A DNA stretch of 14,233 nt from Asterionellopsis glacialis (taxonomy: Eukaryota; Bacillariophyta; Plagiogrammaphyceae; Rhaphoneidales; Asterionellopsidaceae), in the NCBI GenBank assembly GCA_014885115.2, contig WKLE02006192.1, forward strand, positions 1 through 14,233, given 5' to 3'. The notes below the pieces were generated by a model. The model had not been told where the DNA came from. It saw only the letters and a program-made list of their open reading frames with translations, and made no database searches. The number at the start of each line of letters is the position of its first letter. Within the stretch, counting starts at the first letter, position 1. Of the stretch, positions 1-6,913 are shown piece after piece. Position numbers and translations under genes: made by a program.

Positions 1-452
1 CTCGGAAAGGCAGAAGGCGAGCTGCTTGGTGATGCGGAAGGCTCCGTTGTTGGTGAAGTTGGACTATTTGTGACTTTTTCCAATGATCCATTTGTCTCAT
101 CTCCTGTCGAGATAGAAGACGCACTCGAGATCGTTTGGCTACTGTCCTTTCCCAGAACAACTCCTACCGTAACACCGATGATCATTGCGAGAATGATTAT
201 TCCGGCAAAGAGACAATACCAGACAATAGGTTTTTTACTCTTTTCGCTTTTTGGATGTTGTGATGCTGAATCTGCATTGGAGGAGTCATCGGATAACGAT
301 GCTAATGTGAGAAAGGTAGTGTTTCGAGGAATACCGTTTTTCTTTTGCACGGGAGTAGTACTTGAGGTAGTGGAGGGAGTTTCGTTTTCGTTATCCGACG
401 TTGCCATCTCGAGATCATCAACGGTTGAGTTATTACTATCACAGTTCATCAT
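1..452 (-). CDS. Single-pass membrane protein with Pro/Ser-rich stalk, N-terminal part (partial)
   Basis: The reading frame starts at an ATG-ATG pair (452-447) and stays open to the window edge: 150 full codons, so the C-terminal part is missing. An in-frame TAG at 473-471 with no ATG between supports this start. The first 70 residues are polar and rich in Ser, Thr, Asp and Asn. A basic patch (KSEKSKK, about 68-74) precedes one hydrophobic segment at about 75-101 (IVWYCLFAGIIILAMIIGV and on to VVLG). After it come Ser/Thr-rich residues and then Pro-Ser repeats (PSASPSSSPSAFPS). The positive-inside rule puts the N-terminus in the cytosol and the stalk outside or in a vesicle lumen. Diatoms have many surface proteins of this build, often with leucine-rich repeats after the stalk. 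The deciding domain is outside the window, so no function is assigned. The gene is divergent from NOP14, 951 bases away. Confidence 0.72.
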   Translation of the reverse strand, partial: MMNCDSNNSTVDDLEMATSDNENETPSTTSSTTPVQKKNGIPRNTTFLTLASLSDDSSNADSASQHPKSEKSKKPIVWYCLFAGIIILAMIIGVTVGVVLGKDSSQTISSASSISTGDETNGSLEKVTNSPTSPTTEPSASPSSSPSAFP

Positions 453-886
453 TGTTGAATTTTTTGTCAACTAGAATCTCTTCTGTCGGTTTTGCTTTTT
501 GTGTTGGGTCACGTCAATGAGGTTTGTCTCTCGGAAATAGTACCTGGTAATATGAAAGCAGTTTTGGTGGGAATAGAACTTCTCTTATTATTTCTCACAG
601 AGGATGATAGTTCTTGTGGCGAAGGTGCGTGCCGATCACCTTTCCAGCATAAAAATCTGTATGTGTCAACATGATATTTTGATTTGATTTGAAAAGTTCT
701 CTTTCTTTTTTTGATCCGTTACTACGGTATCTTTTGTTGAAGGCCCATCAGACATTTCAGGACATAAACTCCGACTGCTCGGAGTATCTGTTTTTAGAAA
801 CTGTTTTATTTATTATTTGACGTGGTGGTTGACGGTCAAAATGACTGAGTCAGATCCATTCATTTGAGACCGGTGCTTGCAGAACT

Positions 887-1082
887 GTACCAGGTACGGT
901 ACCAGGTACCTGTACCTCCTGTCCAGGTCCTTGTACCGTATAATACCTGTACCTGGTACAATTCCGCCTCTTATGTCCTACCTTGTAAGGTACTGTGTAG
1001 GTTCCTCCATACCAGGTACAAGGGTAGTTACCTTCGCAATCTGAGAATAGAAGTGTCTAACTCACTGTCAGCAGTACCAGGA
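887..1082. repeat. Cluster of GTACCAGGTAC / GTACCTGGTAC repeats
   Basis: GTACCAGGTAC occurs at 887-897 and again at 899-909. Its reverse complement GTACCTGGTAC is at 949-959. TACCAGGTACA is at 1010-1020, and a shorter GTACCAGGA at 1074-1082. The copies at 887 and 949 face each other across about 50 bases, so a foldback is possible. The stretch 898-910 is itself a palindrome around a central A (GGTACC-A-GGTACC). Similar copies lie in other gaps of the window. Confidence 0.85.
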
Positions 1083-1099
1083 ACAATCCTCCTGCTCAG

Positions 1100-1138
1100 A
1101 AAGAAGACTTCTTTTTTAGTGGTCCGCCCCCGGGGGCG
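1100..1138. repeat. Two adjacent perfect palindromes
   Basis: AAAGAAG-A-CTTCTTT at 1100-1114 is symmetric around a central A. CGCCCCCGGGGGCG at 1125-1138 is a 14-base perfect palindrome in an otherwise AT-leaning gap. They sit 266 to 304 bases before the NOP14 start codon. Their role is unknown; they could be protein-binding sites or incidental. Confidence 0.6.
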
Positions 1139-1403
1139 CGGGTTCAGTAGCTTATTGCGGCGAGGAGGCCAGACGCCTTGTGATGGTTGAATGACAGACA
1201 AAAGCCCATTCAGAGCCAAAGAAAATTGAAAAATCATAAAAACGAAATAAGAGATTATGGCATTTACTGGAGAAAAAGAGGACTAGGACTAGGGTCTATC
1301 AGGGGAGGCAATCGTAAAAAGAAAGCATCCCGAAAGAACAAAAGATTGCGTTTTGTCACTTTAGAAAGCAGGTGCTTAGTTTGTAGCATCTGACAAGTTC
1401 ATA

Positions 1404-4400
1404 ATGGGCAAACGAAAACAAAAGGCTAATCGGTCATTGTCATCTTTGCCAAAGGGACTCCCATCACGCAAACGAGGTGCTGGTGAAGCGGGTAGCAATC
1501 CGTTCGAGTCAACATCAAAACAAAAACGACCTAAGCATGAAGTCCATAATCGTAACCTTCCAAAAGCTGGTGCCAAACAGTCTGCACTTGCAAGAAGTTT
1601 ACAACGACGTAAAACAGAGCTGAAGAGTTCTCTAAAAAATTCTCAGAAAACAAATGCTTTTGTTGATCGTCGTATTGGAGAATATACCATGAATCCCGAA
1701 GAGCAAATGTTGGCACGTATCGTCAAAGAAAGGAGTAGACGCAGCAGAAAAATTAATAAATTTTCTCTAGACGATGATGGTGACGAAGCCCCTTTGCTTA
1801 CTCACAAGGGGAAAGCAATTGATGACCTTAATGCACGTGACCATGTTATTTTATCGGATGATGATGAAGATGGGGGTGATCTCGAAGCTGTCGATACAGA
1901 ACTTCACTTTGGAGGTGGAAGTTTCAGTAAACAGTCTGCAAATCCCTATGGATCTGGGGGCAGCGAGAACATGGCAGATGTTTATTCTACTCGAAAGACA
2001 GAATTAGATGACCTCATTGCTCGGCGAAAAATGATGAAGGCAGAAAAATTCAAAAACAAAGAAACACAGGTTGAAGCCTTCGAGAATATGGATGAATCTT
2101 TCAAGGAACTCTCGTCGCTATTGAATTTTCGCGATAAGGAAAAAGAAAGAAAGGAGCGCGTGGAGGCGAAAAAGTCAGGAACGCTAACTCAGGATGAAAT
2201 AGAAATGAACGAATGGGACAAAGAAATGAAAACCTACTTGTTTGAGCGTCGAGTAAAAGCCACTGATCGCACAAAAACGCCAGAAGAGATTGCAACAGAA
2301 GAAGCTGAGCGATTGCAAGAACTAGAAACAAAACGATTAGCCCGTATGAATGGAGACTTCGAAGGAGATGAATTGTCCGATATATCTGATGATGAAACAG
2401 ATAGTAAACATAAAAAGAAACGTAAACACAAGAAGCTGAAGAAAACTGGAAACGCCGATGAATTGGACGGCTCTGACGACGAAGACGAGAAGGAGGATGA
2501 GCTCGAAGCTCGCTTTACCGCAGATGGTCTAATTTATGTGGACAAACATGGCAATTTCGTAAGAAAGGCAGGAGAAGAACAGAAGGAGGAAGAGGGTGAC
2601 GAATCTGACATTGAGACCGAAGATGACTCCGAGGGATCGGAAAGCGAATCAGAAGAATCTAGTAGTGAGGAGGAGAAGGATGAAGAAGAGTTGACTGCTG
2701 TGAACAAGATACTCGTTGTTGGTACTCGAGTGAAAGGAAATTACCGAGCAAAGGAGCAATTTGAGGGTAAAGAAACGTGGTACGATGCAAAAATCTCGGG
2801 TGTAAATAAAAATCAGGATGGAAGTGTTACTTACGATGTTACCTATGATGACGGAGATTACGAAGAAGACATCGAGCCTGATAACATCAGAATAGCCCAG
2901 AAGACATCCGATGAAAGGAAAAAAGAGAAACAAGCAGAGAAAGAAAGTGCGCTTAAGAAACTAAAGCGCCAGAAGGCAAAAGAAAAGGCGAGGTAAGTGC
3001 TCAAAGACAGCTTTGTTATCGGCAGGTGCAAGCACAATTTTTATTCATGCGCTTCAGGGTCTTTGCCCATTTTTAACAAGTGATCGGGAACTTTGGACGA
3101 GCGTATTGCTAGTCCATGATCCTCATGATTTGAGTGCAAGCACCAATATCAAACAATCAATGCCTCATAGTACCCATGGGAATTATTTTCACTCCCATGT
3201 GTCTCCTTGGTTATTACATTCCACCCTCACCACAAATTGTTGCCTTTGGTATTGTTTGATATGTAGGCAAGAAATGCCATTTGTGTTTGAGGTGCCGACA
3301 ACTCTAGAGGCGCTGCACGATATGATAGGAACATACGCGTCAACGGGTACAGACGCGTCCCTCATTATTGAGCGTATTCACAAAGCCAATTCAGTCCGAC
3401 TTGACAAACGTAACAAGGAAAAAATGCAAAATTTTTATGACGTCTTGTTGCGTCGATTCATTGCTGTTGGTGATGCCATTCACGCTTCTGGTGACGGTGG
3501 AGACGAACTTGGCCGATACAATCAACTTGATGCATTGACACGAACACTTTACCGCCTATCCCAGGACTCTCCCGAATGTGCCGGCGCCGTGTGGAGCAGA
3601 AGACTCGGGATTTTTCAAAATGCTCATGCAAAACGCCTTCGAGATTCCGAATTTGTTAGTTCTGACGATGATACATTTTCAGCGTGGCCGTCCACCGGAA
3701 CATTCTTATTACTCCGTGCATTGGGTCACATCTTCCCAGTTACAGATTTACGTCATCAGGTTGTTACACCGGCGCTCCTCTTCCTTGGCCAAGTAATTGC
3801 TCAAACTCCTGTGCGGTCGATGAATGACTTAATAATGGGTGTCTTATGCTCAAGTTTGATGATTGAATACACTAGACAGGCAAAGCGAATAGCTCCTGAA
3901 GCTCTTGCTTTCTTGGCAGGTGTTTTGCGCTTGTTTGCGGCTCCCGGTACAGAGAATGCCCGTTTTGCTATCCCAAGTCTCGAGACCGCTTCCAAGTTGT
4001 CTAACTTTTCTAAAATGAGATCTTTTGTTTCTGAATTTGGAGAGTTTGACGAAGCTCCACGGTTGTCTTTCGAGGAAGATGAGATGGAAGATAGTAAAAT
4101 GCCTGTGGCCATTCTTTGCTCGGTGCTAAGTATTGTTACGAAGAGCTCCGAGTCATTGAAAGGATCATTGAAAAATGCAGAATACGAAACCTTTTCAGAA
4201 ATTACGGATAGTTTGTTGTGCTTGAAACCTTCCATCAAAGGAGCCTTGTTGCCCGTATGTGTTGCTAGTTATGTTCAGCAAACTGCTGCTGCCGTTTCAG
4301 ACGCATGCAAGCTTGACGTTCCTAGGACGCCGTTGCTGCGCCGCACTGGACCATCAATTAGCGAAAGAGCGGTCAAAAGTTTGGCTCCTCGTATGGAAGA

Positions 4401-4743
4401 TCCATCAAGGTACTCCATGTCTAAAGATAAGGGCAAGTCAGAAAATCAAGCAGCTATTGATAGGACCCGTCGCGAGTTCAAGCGCGAGCAGAAGGCCGTG
4501 TCCAGAGAACTCCGTCTGGATGCCGCTTTCATCGAACATGAACGAAGAAAGGACCAGGAGAAACGGGATGCAAAGGAGAAAGCCAAACGAAACAAGAATT
4601 TTGCTTGGTTGGAAGGCGAGCAGGCTGCTATGAATCAGCAAGTACGGTTGGGTGGAGGATTACTCTCTGGTGGTGGTACTGGTTTGGCAAGAGCTAAAGT
4701 CAAAACTGCCAAGATGGGCATAAAGAAAGGTGGAAAATTTTGA
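1404..4743 (+). CDS. NOP14: Nucleolar protein NOP14, SSU processome factor (two exons)
   Basis: Exons 1404-2992 and 3267-4743 encode about 1021 residues. NOP14 acts in the nucleolus in the small-subunit processome, needed for 18S rRNA processing and 40S assembly. Family marks appear in order: basic N-terminus with NPFE (32-35), FVDRRIGE (86-93), LTHKGKAID (132-140), HFGGG (168-172), charged coiled stretches (about 185-315), Asp/Glu-rich blocks (about 355-435), then after the junction MPFVFEVPTTLEAL (from 533), the helical C-terminal domain and a basic, Gly-rich tail ending KKGGKF. The splice reads ...KEKA-R-QEMPF, with the Arg codon split 2+1. In-frame TAG at 1377-1379 fixes the start. The odd part is residues 438-497: a Tudor/Agenet-like segment (TWYDAKISGV, VTYDVTYDDGDYEEDI) that I do not recall in animal or yeast NOP14. 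The gene converges on NUF2. Confidence 0.95.
2993..3266 (+). other. NOP14: NOP14 intron (274 bases)
   Basis: The donor is AG/GTAAGT and the acceptor ATGTAG/GCAAG. The length is 3n+1, and retention would stop translation at once on the TAA inside the donor. Joining the exons restores the family-conserved junction before MPFVF. The intron is open in the exon 2 frame from about 3013, which makes exon 2 look longer than it is. Confidence 0.92.
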
Positions 4744-4873
4744 GTAACAACTAAATACTTGAATTTACTATAAAGCATGACTGCTGCATAATAATCATTA
4801 TATGATACCCAATGAAAGGGGCACCCCTGTCCCCCCTACACATATATACTCAAGATAAAAATCGTTTCAAATA
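4744..4873. other. Short convergent gap, NOP14 / NUF2
   Basis: These 130 bases hold the 3' ends of both genes. They include an AGGGG-CA-CCCCT inverted pair (4817-4828) next to a C-run. No GTACC repeat is present. Both 3' untranslated regions must be short or overlap. Confidence 0.6.
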
Positions 4874-6352
4874 TTATGCACAACCGATGGCTGACATAAA
4901 TTTTGCATCTTGTTCAAGAATAACACGTTCTGTTTCTCGGAATTCAGTAATCATCTCCTCAATTTCAGCATCAGTGCGTTTTGTTTCCTCCTCAATTTTG
5001 GCCTCCATCGCGCGAACTTCTGCTTCGCCGGCTTCTACCCTGGCCATTCCATCCCTCCTCTCTTTTTCCACTTCGAGCAGCTGCACTTTAGCTTGTTCAA
5101 GGGAATCCTGTGCTGCATCCATTTTCATTTTATGCTGCTTGCGCAAATTATTGAGTTTCTCTTCAGCACGGTGGAGGATTCTTTGACATTCTTCTTTTTT
5201 ATCTAAAGCGTCTGTTGTCTGCTTCTCGTTCACTTCAACTTGTGCAGCTACTTTTTCGACCTTTTCGGAGATTTGAGCATGTTTCTGAATTTCGTCCTGG
5301 GCTTCATTTGCTAGAGTAGCCGCGGTTTGAACATCTCGTTTTGCTTGCGTAGCATTTGAAATTTTAGCTTTGCAGAGTGCTAATTTCTCCTCAATTAAAG
5401 CGCATTCCTTTCGTTCATGTTCTAGCTGGCTGCGTTTGTGTTCTAGGTTGTTCTTTCGTCTAGCGGGTGAAGAGACTACCCTCGCCGAGATCTGTTTCTC
5501 TTCCGCAAGAGCTTCTTCAAGTGCAAGAGCTGTTGTATTGATTTCATCCTTTAAGTCGTTCGCCTTTTTCTTCAGAATGGTGGCCTCCTCTCGTTTCGCC
5601 GATTGGAGCTTGTTGTTTTTGGCGATCTCCATCTCGAGCTCCGCACATTCATCCAATACTTCCATAAGTTCTTTCGACTTGTTTTGCGAATCCATTTGAG
5701 TGGCATCAAGTTGTCTATTTAGTTGTGAATTTTCTTCTGTAACTTCCTCCAAGGCCAAGAGATATTCGGCACGGGGTTGATTGAGATCGGAGTAAAGCTT
5801 AAGCTGGTCTTCACGGAATTTGGCCATATTGATGACTGCAGATAATTGCCAACGAAAGCGTTTAGATGTCGGAGCATGGAGATCTTTCCAACCAAAATCA
5901 AGCAAACCGCAAATCTCCATACATCTGCGCAGCTCTTTGAAAAGCTTAACTTCTGAGAAGGACTCTTCGTGGAGCTCGGGTTCTGCCAGTGATTCGATGT
6001 TTGGATTATTCGAAAAAACATTTTTAGGACAAAAGTCCTCCTCCTTCAGGCCACAGCACACATCGAGCTAGTAGAAAATAACAATGTAAGGTGGCAAAGT
6101 TAGGTTACAGGACGGAATATTGCCAAAAGTTAACAGAGAAGCAACGCAAATATTACGAATTATTTGTTCTGGAAAGCACAAACGCACCATTTGCATAAGG
6201 ACTTTCCTTACGCGTTCCTTGTGCCGATGTGGTTCGACGAGTTCAGGCTTTGTCATTTCAATTCCAAGTTCTGCTAAACATTGTAAAATCTCCGAGTTCT
6301 TGAGAACTGGGAAGATGAACTGCGTCGGGTTCGATGTTGTAACATCCATCAT
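4874..6352 (-). CDS. NUF2: Kinetochore protein NUF2, Ndc80 complex (two exons)
   Basis: Exons 6352-6188 and 6067-4874 encode about 452 residues, close to the 464 of human NUF2. NUF2 pairs with NDC80/HEC1 and helps tie kinetochores to spindle microtubules. Residues 1 to about 140 resemble the NUF2 calponin-homology head: FIFPVLKNSEILQCLAELG, then across the splice VLMQM/LDVCCGLKEEDFC, which lines up with human ALQIVYGIRLEHFY, then RFRWQLSAVINMAKFRE, matching RFLSGIINFIHFRE. The rest is heptad-rich coiled coil, interrupted by VVSSPARRKNNLEHK, like the human IVDSPEKLKNYKEK. The start is the first of two tandem ATGs (6352-6347); no earlier ATG lies in the open frame. It ends 130 bases from the NOP14 stop, tail to tail, and is divergent from CHLD. 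Sequence drift is normal for NUF2; the aligned motifs leave little doubt. Confidence 0.9.
6068..6187 (-). other. NUF2: NUF2 intron (120 bases)
   Basis: On the minus strand the donor is ATG/GTGCGT and the acceptor TTCTACTAG/CTCGAT, phase 0. A second phase-0 donor (GTTGCT) lies downstream, but the first gives the junction that matches the human protein without extra residues. Confidence 0.85.
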
Positions 6353-6913
6353 TGTCGATATGATGCAGGAGAGATGAGTTCTATTTTTTTCCGTTGTTCT
6401 TCATAAATATCTCAAATCGGAGCGCGAAGTTCAGTTTGAATCTGATGCTGCAAAGTACGGTACTGTTGAGATGGTACAGGCAGTACCGGATACCGTACGG
6501 GTACATCCTGGGTTTTGGAACCATGGGCGGGGGGCGCCGTTAGAATCCGAAATTGTACCTACCAGGTACGTAAAATTCTACTCGTGAATTTGAGATTGTT
6601 AAACTTTTTCTCATCGAGGCGGTTCGATTGGACAATTCCGGACGCCGGAAAAATCAGTTATCAAGAAAGGGCTTCGCATCAATCACGTCTGTCTGTCACT
6701 GCTTCAACATAATATATTTATTATGGTCGTCTTGCGCTGACTGCCTATTGTCTGGGTAGCGGTAGATTGTACCAGCAGACTAGCTTGTACCAGGTATTAT
6801 TTTATCACATCTATCTCAGGGTTCTCATTTTCTCAAATTGTTTACAGAGTATTCGTTTTACTCAAGCCGCATCCAGTGTGACCAAAATAAGACAACCATC
6901 CCATCAATCAACG
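6353..6913. other. Divergent intergenic region, NUF2 / CHLD
   Basis: This 561-base gap should hold both promoters and leaders. It carries GTACC-type repeats (6455-6796), a G-rich patch (about 6525-6540) and AT-rich stretches near 6710. No gene is supported. The frame of CHLD is open back to 6767, but without an ATG before 6914. Confidence 0.75.
6455..6796. repeat. GTACC-type repeats upstream of CHLD and NUF2
   Basis: GTACGGTAC is at 6455-6463, and a run of GTACCGG and CCGTACGG (palindrome, 6493-6500) follows to about 6504. TACCAGGTAC is at 6560-6569 and GTACCAGGTA at 6787-6796. They are the same family as the cluster at 887-1082 but more spread out. Confidence 0.75.

Larger units (their letters stand above)
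453..1403. other. Divergent intergenic region, membrane-protein gene / NOP14
   Basis: No gene is supported in these 951 bases. The stretch must hold the promoters and 5' untranslated leaders of both flanking genes. It contains a TACCTGGTA copy at 541-549, the dense GTACC repeat cluster at 887-1082, a GC palindrome at 1125-1138, and an A-rich leader from about 1195 to 1403. Small open frames here either run through the repeat cluster or are short and basic with no recognisable domain. I saw no convincing TATA box. Confidence 0.75.

Noticed and set aside
70..474. Plus-strand frame of 134 codons over the left edge
   Set aside because: The minus-strand frame has a membrane segment, a Pro-Ser stalk and a fitting start; the plus frame is its mirror.
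887..1082. CRISPR array
   Set aside because: Repeats are 9-11 bases, of mixed orientation and irregular spacing, in nuclear eukaryotic DNA.
864..1190. Open frame of 108 codons on the plus strand
   Set aside because: Its residues come from the GTACC repeat cluster (repeated Tyr, Val, Pro, Leu), no known domain, and no reason to call it coding.
3013..3266. N-terminal extension of the exon 2 frame of NOP14
   Set aside because: It starts at TTG, has no NOP14 similarity, and lies between a GTAAGT donor and a TAG acceptor that restore the family sequence.
4817..4828. AGGGG-CA-CCCCT as a terminator
   Set aside because: Loop too tight and the gene context is eukaryotic; probably chance near a C-run.
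6767..6913. 49-codon N-terminal extension of CHLD
   Set aside because: It begins at TTG, and the ATG at 6914 begins a good plastid signal peptide, which must be at the N-terminus.
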